Assembly: GCF_004362215.1 (NCBI RefSeq)
Contig: NZ_SNWR01000001.1
Coordinates: 4,570,001 to 4,634,000, forward strand
DNA from: Paractinoplanes brasiliensis
Lineage (GTDB): Bacteria; Actinomycetota; Actinomycetes; Mycobacteriales; Micromonosporaceae
Length of the DNA: 64,000 nt
Reading direction: 5' to 3'
Shown here: positions 17,821-26,161 of the stretch, in pieces
Layout: every line of letters starts with the position of its first letter
Numbering within the stretch: the first letter of the stretch is position 1
Program-made: the position numbers and the translations under genes
Notes under the pieces: generated by a model
Told to the model about the DNA's origin: nothing
Seen by the model: the letters and a program-made list of their open reading frames with translations, nothing else
The model's database searches: none

Positions 17821-18190
17821 AGCCCAGCTGGTCCAGGCGGAGCGTGGGGGCGGGTTCCGTGAGCGTTACCCGTCGGGTCCAGGGCAGAGCGCCAGGGCGG
17901 GGCTGCCGTGGGCGCAATCCGCTCGATCGGGTCCAGGGCGGAGCGTGAGGGCGGATTCCCGTGGGCGCAACCCGTTCGATCGGGTCCAGGGCGAAGCCCG
18001 GCGGCGGGGCTGCCGTGGGCGCAACCCGTTCGATCGGGGCCAGGGCGAAGCGTGGGGGCGGGGCTGCCGTGGGCGCAATCCGTTCGATCGGGGCCAGGGC
18101 GAAGCGTGGGGGCGGGGCTGCCGTGGGCGCAACCCGTTCGATCGGGGCCAGGGCGAAGCCCGGCGGGGGTCCGGGGGCGGAGCCCCACGG
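17821..18190. repeat. Tandem array of a 54-bp repeat between hipB and tRNA-Arg
   Basis: Five clear copies start with GTGGGCGCAA at 17908, 17961, 18015, 18069 and 18123 (periods 53, 54, 54, 54). Two degraded copies lie to the left, from about 17821 and 17860. The later copies are nearly identical. There are no unique spacers, so this is not CRISPR. The array with its flanks fills the 551-bp gap between hipB and the tRNA gene. 54 bp is a multiple of three, so both strands stay open through it, but I see no start, ribosome site or codon bias that would make it a gene. The right end runs into a GC-rich hairpin (GGGGTCTGGGGC region). Confidence 0.9.
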
Positions 18191-18275
18191 CGTGGGGTCT
18201 GGGGCTCGGGCCCCAGAAGAAACGCACGATCCCCCTGGTCCGCGCTCTTCAGCGGACAGGGGGATCCCGGAATCG

Positions 18276-18347
18276 TGCCCCCGGCAGGATTCGAACCTGC
18301 GCTTTCGCCTCCGGAGGGCGACGCTCTATCCCCTGAGCTACGGGGGC
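18276..18347 (-). tRNA. tRNA-Arg (anticodon CCG)
   Basis: The minus strand folds into a complete cloverleaf of 72 nt. Acceptor arms GCCCCCG and CGGGGGC pair fully, with discriminator A. The D arm contains TAGCTCAGGGGATAGAGC. The anticodon stem TCGCC/GGCGA encloses loop CTCCGGA with anticodon CCG, reading the CGG arginine codon. The T arm contains GGTTCGAATCC. CCA is not encoded. Its 3' end faces the repeat array and hipBA. Confidence 0.97.
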
Positions 18348-18420
18348 TCAAGTACGGACGAGCCTAGCAGGTGTGCCGGGAAGGTCGACAACTGGGTTCC
18401 GGCGGGCCGCGGCACAGGAA

Positions 18421-18447
18421 AGCCCCAAACCACAGCGGTTCGGGGCT
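18421..18447 (-). terminator. Hairpin terminator of the DUF3105-DUF305 transcript
   Basis: AGCCCCAAACC (18421-18431) pairs with GGTTCGGGGCT (18437-18447) with one mismatch, directly downstream of the DUF305 stop on the minus strand. The stem is followed by TTTCC. The position and shape fit a factor-independent terminator, though the T run is short. Confidence 0.6.
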
Positions 18448-18459
18448 CTCCGGTGGAAC

Positions 18460-19119
18460 TCAGCCGGCTTGGACTTTTTTGAGCAGGTCGTCGATCAGGC
18501 CCAGCTCGCTCTGCTGGGAGTTGACCATGCTCTGGGCGATCCAGTCGATGTCCTTGTTGTCGGACAGTTTGACGGCTTCCTGGGCCATGTGGATGCCGCC
18601 CAGGTGGTGCTGGCGCATCAGGGTCAGGAACTCGGTGTTGAGTTCTTTGCCGCTGGCGCCGCGCAGCTTGGTGAGTTGTTCGGGGGTGGCCATGCCGGGC
18701 ATGAGGCCGTTGACGATCGAGCCGGCGGAGTTGGGCATCCACTCCATCGGCTGGCGGGTGCTGCTCGGGCTGAGGCCCCAGTCGCGCAGCCAGGCCTGCA
18801 TGTAGCCGATCTGGCCGTGCTGGGTGAGCGCGATGTCGTTGGCCACGTAGACGATCTCGGGGTCGTCCGAGCGCTGGTGGGCGATCATCGACATTTCCAC
18901 CGCCTGGGCGTGGTGGGTCGACATGTCGCGTAGGAAGCCGGCTTCGACCGAGTCGTCACCCGGCTTGGTGAAATGCGGGATCGACAGGCCGATGCCGATG
19001 CCGAGGGCCACGCCGAGGACGAGGGCCAGCACAGCCCAGACGGGGCCGCGGGGGCGCCGGGCCGGGTCGTGCGGCGCGGCGGCGTCGGCCGCCGCGCCGG
19101 GATCTGTCGAGACAGTCAT
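18460..19119 (-). CDS. DUF305 domain protein, membrane-anchored
   Basis: A 219-residue protein with one N-terminal transmembrane helix and an exported DUF305 domain. The domain is marked by DMSTHHAQAVEMSMIAHQR and, later, LMRQHHLGGIHMAQEAV, two His/Met-rich helices of the ferritin-like family. DUF305 proteins often sit in copper-handling clusters, and the His/Met residues could bind metal. Starts overlap the preceding stop as GTGATGA: GTG at 19122 or ATG at 19119. The overlap couples it to the DUF3105 gene. Confidence 0.85.
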   Translation of the reverse strand: MTVSTDPGAAADAAAPHDPARRPRGPVWAVLALVLGVALGIGIGLSIPHFTKPGDDSVEAGFLRDMSTHHAQAVEMSMIAHQRSDDPEIVYVANDIALTQHGQIGYMQAWLRDWGLSPSSTRQPMEWMPNSAGSIVNGLMPGMATPEQLTKLRGASGKELNTEFLTLMRQHHLGGIHMAQEAVKLSDNKDIDWIAQSMVNSQQSELGLIDDLLKKVQAG

Positions 19120-19916
19120 CACTTGTTCATGACCGCGCCGTTGCCCGTGCCCTGCACGGGGCCGGTCGTCGTGTTGCCGCCGGAGCAGGACACGCCGGGC
19201 TCGAGGGCGGAGACGGACCGGGTGTCCTTGATGAACTCGTCGATCTTCGGGTCGTTGACGTCGTCGGTCTTGAGCTGGAAGCCCCAGACCTGCACGGAGA
19301 CGTTCTTGTCGAGGCCGGCGTACGGCGACATGAACATGTAGTCCTTGCCCTCGACCTTGGTCTTGAGCACGTTGACCTGGTCGGCCGCCAGACCCTGTTT
19401 GTAGGTGATCCAGACGGCGCCGTGCTCGAGGCTGTGCACCGCGTGCTCGTTGGCGATCGGCGCGTCGTACACGTCGCCGGTGCAGTTCTGCGGGGTCGAG
19501 TTGTGCGCGCCGCCGACCGGCGGGCTCGTCACGTACTGCAGGGCGCCCTGCTTGTGGGAGGTGTCGTTGATCGCCGCGTTGTTCTGCTCGCGGTAGTTGA
19601 CCACGCCGGCGATCTCGGAGACCTTGTCCTGCCAGTCACGGGAGCCCTGCACGGCCGCGTAGACGCCGTAGCCGATGATGCCGGCGGCGATCAGGACGAC
19701 CACGCCGGCCACGGCGATGGGGCCCCAGTTGCGGCTGCCCGCGACCTTGACCGGGGTGACCGGCTTGCGGCCCTTGCCGCCGCCCTTGCCGGCGGGGCCT
19801 TTGCTGCCGGGCTTCTTGCCGGAGGGGGCGCCGGCCGGCGGCTTACCCTGACCGGAGGTCTTGGTGACCTTGACGGAGGACGGGACCCGCTCGGGACCCG
19901 GCGTGCTCATGCTCAT
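19119..19916 (-). CDS. DUF3105 domain protein, membrane-anchored
   Basis: A 265-residue protein. The first 60 residues are Lys/Gly/Pro-rich and cytoplasmic, followed by one transmembrane helix (about 67-90) and an external DUF3105 domain. The domain signature is visible as PPVGGAHNSTPQNCTGDVYD and NEHAVHSLEHGAVWITY, with conserved His and Cys residues that could bind metal. A GAGG site lies before the ATG. It is co-transcribed with the DUF305 gene and divergent from argS. Function is not established; a role in metal or redox handling at the cell surface is an inference. Confidence 0.82.
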   Translation of the reverse strand: MSMSTPGPERVPSSVKVTKTSGQGKPPAGAPSGKKPGSKGPAGKGGGKGRKPVTPVKVAGSRNWGPIAVAGVVVLIAAGIIGYGVYAAVQGSRDWQDKVSEIAGVVNYREQNNAAINDTSHKQGALQYVTSPPVGGAHNSTPQNCTGDVYDAPIANEHAVHSLEHGAVWITYKQGLAADQVNVLKTKVEGKDYMFMSPYAGLDKNVSVQVWGFQLKTDDVNDPKIDEFIKDTRSVSALEPGVSCSGGNTTTGPVQGTGNGAVMNK

Positions 19917-19989
19917 CGTGCCTCGTCGATTCTTTGTGAGAGAGAGGGCGGGGCTCGGGTGGCCGCCGAGCGACGAAGTCTACCCCCGA

Positions 19990-19995
19990 TAGCAT
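19990..19995 (+). promoter_or_regulatory. Candidate -10 box of a leaderless argS transcript
   Basis: TAGCAT is followed by exactly 6 nt and the GTG start of argS. No Shine-Dalgarno sequence is present in that gap, so transcription probably starts at the start codon itself. Confidence 0.5.
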
Positions 19996-20001
19996 GGCTG
20001 G

Positions 20002-21666
20002 GTGACTCCCGCCAAGCTTGCTGCCACCGTTCTCTCAGCCGCTCGTAGCGTGTTCGAGACCCGCGGGCTCGACACGTCGGCGCTGCCCGAGGCCACGACG
20101 GTCGAGCGCCCCCGCAACCCCGAGCACGGTGACTACGCCTCCACGCTAGCCCTTCAGCTGGGCAAAAAGGCTTCAGTGGCGCCGCGCGAGCTGGCCGCCG
20201 CCCTCGCCGAGGAGCTGGGCCGCCAGCCGGGCGTGAAGTCGGTGGAGATCGCCGGCCCCGGTTTCCTGAACATCCGCCTCGACGCGGCCGCCGCGGGTGT
20301 GCTGGCCCGCGACATCGTGCTGGCCGGTGCGGCGTACGGGCACACCGACACGCTGGCCGGCGAGCGGATCAATCTGGAGTTCGTCTCGGCCAACCCGACC
20401 GGCCCGGTGCATATCGGCGGCGTGCGGTGGGCGGCCGTCGGCGACGCGCTGTCCCGGCTGCTGCGCGCGGCGGGCGCCACGGTTGGCACGGAGTACTACT
20501 TCAATGACGCCGGGTCCCAGATCGACCGGTTCGCGAAGTCGTTGTACGCCAGCGCCAAGGGTGAGCCCGCCCCCGAGGACGGTTACGGCGGGGAGTACAT
20601 CGCCGAGATCGCGACGGCGGTGGTGGCCGAGGCGCCGGACGTGCTCAAGCTGGGCGAGCCCGAGGCGCTTGAGACGTTCCGCCGGGTCGGCGTCGAGCTG
20701 ATGTTCGCCGAGATCAAGCAGTCGCTGACCGAGTTCGGGGTGCGGTTCGACACGTATTTCAACGAGAAGGACCTGCACAACCGGGGCGAGCTGCAGGAAG
20801 CCCTCGACCGGCTGCGTGAGCAGGGCCACATCTTCGAAGCCGACGGCGCGACCTGGTTGCGGACGACCGATTTCGGCGACGACAAGGACAGGGTGCTGCG
20901 CAAGTCGGACGGGGACTGGACGTATTTCGCCGCCGACTGCGCCTACTACCTCGACAAGCGCAAGCGTGGCTTCGACCGGGTCGTGATCATGCTGGGCGCC
21001 GACCACCACGGTTACATCGGCCGCATGAAGGCGATGGCGGCCTGTTTCGGCGACGACCCGGCCAAGAACCTCGAGATTCTCATCGGCCAGCTGGTCAATC
21101 TGGTGCGTGACGGCGAGCCCGTACGCATGAGCAAGCGCGCCGGCACGGTAGTGACCTTGGAGGACTTCGTCGACGCGCTGGGTGTCGACGCCTCCCGGTA
21201 CGCGCTGGCCCGCTACTCGTCGGACTCGCCGATCAACCTCGACATCGCGCGATGGACCCGGGCGAACAACGACAATCCGGTGTACTACGTGCAATACGTC
21301 GCCGCCCGTACGTTCAATGTCGGCGTGCAGGCGGCCGAGATCGGCATGGCCCGGGGCGACGCCGCCGATTTCCGTCCCGAGCTGCTCAGCCACGAGAAGG
21401 AGAACGAGCTTCTCAAGACGCTGGGGGAGTACCCGGCCGTGGTGGCCCGCTCGGCCGCGCTCCGGGAGCCGCATCACGTGGCGCGCTATCTCGAAGAGGT
21501 CGCCGGCGCCTACCACCGCTTCTACGACAAGTGCCGCGTGAAGCCGCAGGGCGACGACCCCATCACCGAGGTCAACATCGCGCGGCTCTGGCTCAACGAC
21601 GCCACCCGTACGGTGATTGCCAACGGGTTGGGCCTGCTCGGCGTCTCGGCGCCCGAAAGGATGTAG
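20002..21666 (+). CDS. argS: Arginyl-tRNA synthetase
   Basis: A 554-residue class I synthetase that charges tRNA-Arg. The Arg-specific N-terminal domain occupies about 1-95. The HIGH-type signature is HIGG (137-140) after FVSANPTGPV, and the KMSK-type loop is MSKR near 376. The C-terminal anticodon-binding domain ends with VANGLGLLGVSAPERM. Length matches the family. It heads the argS-lysA-hom-thrC group, with a 2-bp gap to lysA. The argS-lysA association is common in actinobacteria. Confidence 0.97.
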   Translation: MTPAKLAATVLSAARSVFETRGLDTSALPEATTVERPRNPEHGDYASTLALQLGKKASVAPRELAAALAEELGRQPGVKSVEIAGPGFLNIRLDAAAAGVLARDIVLAGAAYGHTDTLAGERINLEFVSANPTGPVHIGGVRWAAVGDALSRLLRAAGATVGTEYYFNDAGSQIDRFAKSLYASAKGEPAPEDGYGGEYIAEIATAVVAEAPDVLKLGEPEALETFRRVGVELMFAEIKQSLTEFGVRFDTYFNEKDLHNRGELQEALDRLREQGHIFEADGATWLRTTDFGDDKDRVLRKSDGDWTYFAADCAYYLDKRKRGFDRVVIMLGADHHGYIGRMKAMAACFGDDPAKNLEILIGQLVNLVRDGEPVRMSKRAGTVVTLEDFVDALGVDASRYALARYSSDSPINLDIARWTRANNDNPVYYVQYVAARTFNVGVQAAEIGMARGDAADFRPELLSHEKENELLKTLGEYPAVVARSAALREPHHVARYLEEVAGAYHRFYDKCRVKPQGDDPITEVNIARLWLNDATRTVIANGLGLLGVSAPERM

Positions 21667-21668
21667 GG

Positions 21669-23054
21669 ATGCGAGCTCATGAGGCCGGGGCGCTGCACGG
21701 CGACCTCGGGCAGCGCGGCCCGGCCTGGTTGCGTACGCCGCAGGACGTCAACGCCCTCGTGCCGCAGCTCTGGCCGCGCACGGTGAGCCGCGCCGAGGCC
21801 GGTCACCTCGAGATCGGCGGCGTGAGCGTCACCGACCTGGCCGCCGAGCACGGCACCCCGGCGTACTTGCTGGACGAGGAGGACCTGCGCTCGCGCTGCC
21901 GGGATTTCGCCGCCGCGTTCGCCGGCTGCGACGTGTACTACGCGGGCAAGTCGTTCCTGTGCAAGGCGGTCGTCCGCATCATCGACGAGGAGGGCCTGCA
22001 CCTCGACGTCTGTTCGGGCGGCGAGCTGGCGGTGGCGCTGGCGGCCGGCTTCCCGGCCGAGCGGCTCGGGTTCCACGGCAACAACAAGTCGGTCTCGGAG
22101 CTGAGCCGGGCCCTCGACGCGGGCGTCGGGCGGATCATCGTGGACTCGTTCGACGAGATCGACCGGCTGACCGCGCTCGCCCGCGAGAAGGGCAAGAGCC
22201 CGGACGTCCTGGTTCGGGTCACCGTGGGTGTCGAAGCACACACTCACGAGTTCATCGCGACCGCCCACGAGGATCAGAAGTTCGGATTCTCGCTGGCCGG
22301 CGGCTCGGCGTTCCAGGCCGCCGTCAAGATCCTGGACGAGGGCGTCCTCACGCTGAAGGGCCTGCACTCGCACATCGGCTCGCAGATCTTCGACACCAGC
22401 GGCTTCGAGGTGGCGGCCCGGCGCGTGCTCGAGCTGCAGGCCCAGATCCGCGACGCGCGCGGCGTCGAGCTGGAGGACCTCGACCTGGGTGGCGGTTTCG
22501 GCATCGCCTACACCACCCAGGACGATCCCAGCACCCCCGGCGATCTGGCCAAGCGGCTCCACAAGATCGTCGAGTCGGAGTGCGAGCTGGCCAACCTGAG
22601 CAAGCCGCGGCTGTCGATCGAGCCGGGCCGGGCGATCGTCGGGCCCGCGGTGCTGACGCTCTACGAGGTCGGCACGGTCAAGGACGTCGACGGCATCCGG
22701 ACGTACGTGAGCGTCGACGGCGGCATGAGCGACAACATCCGTACGGCGCTCTATGACGCTTCCTACTCGGCGACGGTGGCCGGGCGGGCCAGCGCCGCCG
22801 AGCCGTTGCTGGCCCGCGTGGTGGGAAAGCATTGTGAATCCGGGGACATCGTCGTGAAGGATGAATTCCTGCCCGCCGACGTGCAGCCCGGAGATCTTCT
22901 TGCCGTGCCCGGCACCGGCGCCTATTGCCGGAGCATGGCCAGCAACTACAACCACGTCCCTCGGCCGCCTGTGGTGGCGGTGCGCGATGGCGCCTCGCGC
23001 GTGATCGTGCGGCGGGAGACCGAGGACGACCTGCTCGCATTGGATGTTGGATGA
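21669..23054 (+). CDS. lysA: Diaminopimelate decarboxylase
   Basis: A 461-residue PLP enzyme that converts meso-diaminopimelate to L-lysine, the last step of lysine synthesis. PLP-binding Lys94 is in YYAGKSF. HSHIGSQ, GGGFGIAY, EPGRAIVG and the active-site CESGD are all present, and GAYCRSMASNYN contributes the Tyr of the second subunit. The ATG at 21669 is 2 bp after argS, with AAAGGA upstream. The stop overlaps the hom start as ATGA. Meso-diaminopimelate is also a cell-wall precursor in this group. Confidence 0.97.
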   Translation: MRAHEAGALHGDLGQRGPAWLRTPQDVNALVPQLWPRTVSRAEAGHLEIGGVSVTDLAAEHGTPAYLLDEEDLRSRCRDFAAAFAGCDVYYAGKSFLCKAVVRIIDEEGLHLDVCSGGELAVALAAGFPAERLGFHGNNKSVSELSRALDAGVGRIIVDSFDEIDRLTALAREKGKSPDVLVRVTVGVEAHTHEFIATAHEDQKFGFSLAGGSAFQAAVKILDEGVLTLKGLHSHIGSQIFDTSGFEVAARRVLELQAQIRDARGVELEDLDLGGGFGIAYTTQDDPSTPGDLAKRLHKIVESECELANLSKPRLSIEPGRAIVGPAVLTLYEVGTVKDVDGIRTYVSVDGGMSDNIRTALYDASYSATVAGRASAAEPLLARVVGKHCESGDIVVKDEFLPADVQPGDLLAVPGTGAYCRSMASNYNHVPRPPVVAVRDGASRVIVRRETEDDLLALDVG

Positions 23055-24403
23055 GCCAGCCTGAATTTGACCGCGGCGGAAAACAGAATGAGGCAGAGCA
23101 GGGGAAGTCCGTCCGTGTCGCCCTCTTGGGGTGTGGCACTGTCGGATCCGAGGTCGTACGCCTGCTGAACGTCCAGGCCGAAGACCTGACCGCCCGCATC
23201 GGCGCCCCGCTCGAGATCGTCGGGATCGCGGTGCGCCGGCTCGGTCGCGAGCGCGGTGATCTGCCGGTCGACCCGGAGCTGTTCACCACCGACGCGCTCG
23301 GCCTGGTCAAGCGCGAGGACGTCGACGTGGTGGTCGAGGTCGTGGGCGGCATCGAACCCGCCCGCACCTGGCTGGTCGAGGCGCTGCGGGCGGGCAAGAG
23401 CGTGATCACGGCGAACAAGGCCCTGCTGGCCGAGGACGGCGCGGCGCTGCACGACGCGGCCGCCGAGGGCAACGCCGATCTGTACTACGAGGCCTCGGTG
23501 GCCGGCGCGATCCCGCTGCTGCGGCCGTTGCGCGAGTCCCTGCACGGGGACAGGGTCACCCGGGTCACCGGCATCGTGAACGGCACGACGAACTTCATCC
23601 TCTCGTCGATGGACTCCTCCGGCGCCGGGTTCAGCGAGGCCCTCGACGAAGCCACCGAGCTGGGTTACGCCGAGGCCGACCCGACGGCCGACGTCGAGGG
23701 TTTCGACGCCGCGGCCAAGGCGGCCATCCTGGCCTCGCTCGCCTTCCACTCCCGGGTCACCGCGGCCGACGTCTTCCGTGAGGGGATGACGGGCGTGACC
23801 GCCGGCGACATGGCCAGCGCGAAGGAGATGGGCTGCACGATCAAGCTGCTCTGCATCGCCGAGCGCGGGCCCGACTCGTCCGGGCAGGAATCGGTGAGCG
23901 TACGCGTGCACCCGGCGATGATTCCGCGCAGCCACCCGCTGGCCGGGGTCGGCGACGCCTTCAACGCGGTGTTCGTCGAGGCCGAGGCGGCCGGTCAGCT
24001 CATGTTCTACGGCCGTGGGGCGGGCGGCACGCCGACGGCGAGCGCGGTGCTGGGCGACATCGTGGCGGCCGCGCGCAACCGGCTTTCCGGCACCCGCGCG
24101 CCGAGCGAGAGCAATTACGCCGATCTGCCCGTACGACCCATCGGTGAGGCCCTGACCAGGTATCACATCAGCCTCGACGTGGCCGAGCGGCCGGGCGTGC
24201 TGGCCGGTGTGGCCGGTGTCTTCGCCCAGCACGAGGTGTCGATCGCGACCGTACGGCAGTCCGGCCGGGCCGAGGACGCCAAGCTGGTCATCGTGACCCA
24301 CGGCGCGCCCGACGCCAACCTGGCCGCCACCGTGGAAGACCTGTCGAGGCTGGACATCGTACGGTCGATCGCCAGCGTGCTGCGGGTCGAGGGCGGCGCC
24401 TGA
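23051..24403 (+). CDS. hom: Homoserine dehydrogenase with C-terminal ACT domain
   Basis: A 450-residue enzyme that reduces aspartate semialdehyde to homoserine, the branch point for threonine, methionine and isoleucine. NAD(P)-binding GCGTVG is at residues 28-33. The catalytic region has GIVNGTTNFIL and the conserved ADPTADVEGFDAAAK. The last ~85 residues form an ACT domain (SLDVAERPGVLAGVAGVF), expected to give threonine feedback inhibition. The ATG overlaps lysA by 4 bp, so the two are translationally coupled. Confidence 0.97.
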   Translation: MSQPEFDRGGKQNEAEQGKSVRVALLGCGTVGSEVVRLLNVQAEDLTARIGAPLEIVGIAVRRLGRERGDLPVDPELFTTDALGLVKREDVDVVVEVVGGIEPARTWLVEALRAGKSVITANKALLAEDGAALHDAAAEGNADLYYEASVAGAIPLLRPLRESLHGDRVTRVTGIVNGTTNFILSSMDSSGAGFSEALDEATELGYAEADPTADVEGFDAAAKAAILASLAFHSRVTAADVFREGMTGVTAGDMASAKEMGCTIKLLCIAERGPDSSGQESVSVRVHPAMIPRSHPLAGVGDAFNAVFVEAEAAGQLMFYGRGAGGTPTASAVLGDIVAAARNRLSGTRAPSESNYADLPVRPIGEALTRYHISLDVAERPGVLAGVAGVFAQHEVSIATVRQSGRAEDAKLVIVTHGAPDANLAATVEDLSRLDIVRSIASVLRVEGGA

Positions 24404-24489
24404 CCGTCCCAGTAAGTGAACTTCTCGTCCCAAGATTCGGCAACCTGCGACATTCTGGGGCGTCGAGGCCAACCGTGAGGAGCACAGTC

Positions 24490-25539
24490 ATGTATCGGGG
24501 ACTCATCGAGGCGTATCGGGACCGGCTGCCGGTCACCGACAAGACCCCGGTGGTCACGCTGCACGAGGGCAACACGCCGCTCGTGCCGGCGCCGGTGCTC
24601 TCCGCGCGTACAGGGGCCGACGTCTACCTCAAGGTCGAGGGGGCCAACCCGACCGGGTCGTTCAAGGACCGCGGGATGACCATGGCCGTGTCCAAGGCCG
24701 TGGAGGAGGGCGCCAAGGCGATCATCTGCGCGTCCACCGGCAACACCAGCGCCTCCGCGGCGGCGTACGCGGCCCGTGCCGGGGTGACCTGCGCGGTGCT
24801 CGTGCCGCAGGGCAAGATCGCGCTGGGCAAGCTGGCCCAGGCGCTCGTCCACGGCGCGAAGTTGCTGCAGGTCAACGGCAACTTCGACGACTGTCTGGCG
24901 CTCGCCTCGAAGCTGTCCCAGGACTTCCCGGTCTCGCTGGTCAACTCGGTCAACATCTTCCGCCTGCACGGTCAGAAGACGGCCGCCTTCGAGATCGTCG
25001 AGGCGCTGGGCGACGCCCCCGACATCCACTGCCTGCCGGTCGGCAACGCCGGCAACATCTCGGCGTACTGGATGGGTTATCAGGAGGACCACGAGGCCGG
25101 CAACAGCACCCGCCGGCCGCGCATGTTCGGTTTCCAGGCCTCGGGCGCCGCGCCGATCGTGACCGGCAAGGTGGTCGAGGAGCCCTCGACGATCGCCACC
25201 GCCATCCGCATCGGCAACCCGGCCAGCTGGACCAAGGCGCTGGACGCCCGTGACTCCTCGGGCGGGCTGATCTCGGCCGTCACCGACCGCGAGATCCTCA
25301 CCGCGTACCGCCTGCTGGCCCGCGAGGTCGGGGTGTTCGTCGAGCTCGGCAGCGCGGCCAGCGTCGCGGGACTGCTGCAGCAGGCGGCCGAGGGCAGGGT
25401 CCCGGCCGGCTCGACCGTGGTCTGCACCGTCACCGGCCACGGCCTCAAGGACCCGGAGTGGGCGATCTCGACAGCGCCGTCGCCCACCACGATCCAGAAC
25501 GACGTGCTCATCGCGGCCCGTGAGCTGGGTCTGGCCTAG
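24490..25539 (+). CDS. thrC: Threonine synthase
   Basis: A 349-residue PLP enzyme that converts O-phosphohomoserine to threonine. Lys59 in NPTGSFKDRGM binds PLP. CASTGNTSASAAAYAARAG, and the glycine-rich phosphate cup PVGNAGNISAYW, are typical of the short actinobacterial form. GAGGAG lies 9 nt before the ATG at 24490, which decides the start. It follows hom by 86 bp with no clear terminator between, so it probably shares the transcript. The 3' end overlaps the convergent marR-type gene by 4 bp. Confidence 0.97.
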   Translation: MYRGLIEAYRDRLPVTDKTPVVTLHEGNTPLVPAPVLSARTGADVYLKVEGANPTGSFKDRGMTMAVSKAVEEGAKAIICASTGNTSASAAAYAARAGVTCAVLVPQGKIALGKLAQALVHGAKLLQVNGNFDDCLALASKLSQDFPVSLVNSVNIFRLHGQKTAAFEIVEALGDAPDIHCLPVGNAGNISAYWMGYQEDHEAGNSTRRPRMFGFQASGAAPIVTGKVVEEPSTIATAIRIGNPASWTKALDARDSSGGLISAVTDREILTAYRLLAREVGVFVELGSAASVAGLLQQAAEGRVPAGSTVVCTVTGHGLKDPEWAISTAPSPTTIQNDVLIAARELGLA

Positions 25540-25973
25540 CTCTCGTCGGCCGCCTTGAGGATCAGCCGGGTGGCCTGAGCGATCAGGTCGAGCTCGTCGG
25601 CTGAGAGCCGGCTGAGGAGCGTACGCATTCGCGCCTGCCCGGCGTTCAGGATGCTCCCGATGAGATCTCGGCCAGTACGGGTGAGCGCGATCCGGCGTAC
25701 GCGCCGATCGTGCGGGTCCTCCGTGCGGGCCACCAGGTCCTGCACCACGAGCCGGTCGATCATGCCGGTCAGCGCGGCCGCGCCGATGCCGAGCATGCCG
25801 GCCAGCTCGCTGCCGGAGACAGAGCCGTGACGGGCGAGCAGCATGAGGATCTTGAGCTGCGACAGGGTCAGGTGCGACGAGAAGAGCGGATCCTCCCGGT
25901 CCTCGGCGATCAGATCCTGCAGCTGCTGCTGGGCGCTCATAATGTCCGCGATGAGCTGTTCCTTGCTGGCTAT
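25536..25973 (-). CDS. MarR-family transcriptional regulator, apparent AUA start
   Basis: A winged-helix repressor of about 145 residues, the usual MarR length. The recognition region is GSVSGSELAGMLGIGAAALT, with the wing at EDPHDRRVRRIALT. It is divergent from the RND pump gene and presumably represses it, as many MarR proteins do for efflux systems. The only strong ribosome site (AGAGGAGGGG) is followed 6 nt later by ATA, then ASKEQLIADIM. No ATG, GTG or TTG is available there. Alternatives are an internal ATG 33 bp downstream without a ribosome site, or a 5' extension to 26105 rich in Arg and Gly. Confidence 0.8.
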   Translation of the reverse strand: MASKEQLIADIMSAQQQLQDLIAEDREDPLFSSHLTLSQLKILMLLARHGSVSGSELAGMLGIGAAALTGMIDRLVVQDLVARTEDPHDRRVRRIALTRTGRDLIGSILNAGQARMRTLLSRLSADELDLIAQATRLILKAADES

Positions 25974-26099
25974 CGCCGACCCCTCCTCTGTCGCGCGCCG
26001 ATGGCCTGCCCGCGTCGCCGTCCGACCACCCCGCCCACCGGCCAAACCGGGCGAGGCGCGGCATTTCACGACGGACGGTACCAGCGCACCCCGGCGGAA

Positions 26100-26146
26100 A
26101 ACCATTTGTTCGTGTCGGGCAAACTATTAATGCTGGACGAACCATT
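26100..26146. promoter_or_regulatory. Candidate MarR operator/promoter region of the RND pump
   Basis: Three near-identical heptamers AACYATT lie at 26100-26106, 26122-26128 and 26140-26146. An inverted pair GTTCGT (26108-26113) and ACGAAC (26137-26142) spans the middle one. The patch is AT-rich and lies directly before the pump gene, so binding here would block transcription. Which subset is the true operator cannot be told. Confidence 0.5.
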
Positions 26147-26161
26147 ACCGGGGGAGCGCAC

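Noticed and set aside
17821..18190. Possible CRISPR array
   Set aside because: Units follow each other without unique spacers and no cas genes are nearby. The unit is 54 bp and GC-rich.
18276..18347. tRNA 3'-end duplication marking an attachment site
   Set aside because: I looked for a second copy of the tRNA 3' segment on the hipBA side and found none, and there is no integrase gene, so an att site cannot be claimed.
17769..18351. Possible repeat protein (18-residue repeats) encoded by the 54-bp array
   Set aside because: Several frames stay open on both strands because the unit is a multiple of three. No start has a ribosome site and the period slips to 53 at one place, which would break the frame.
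21252..21668. Upstream extension of lysA into argS
   Set aside because: It reads argS in another frame. The lysA ATG at 21669 has a ribosome site and gives normal length.
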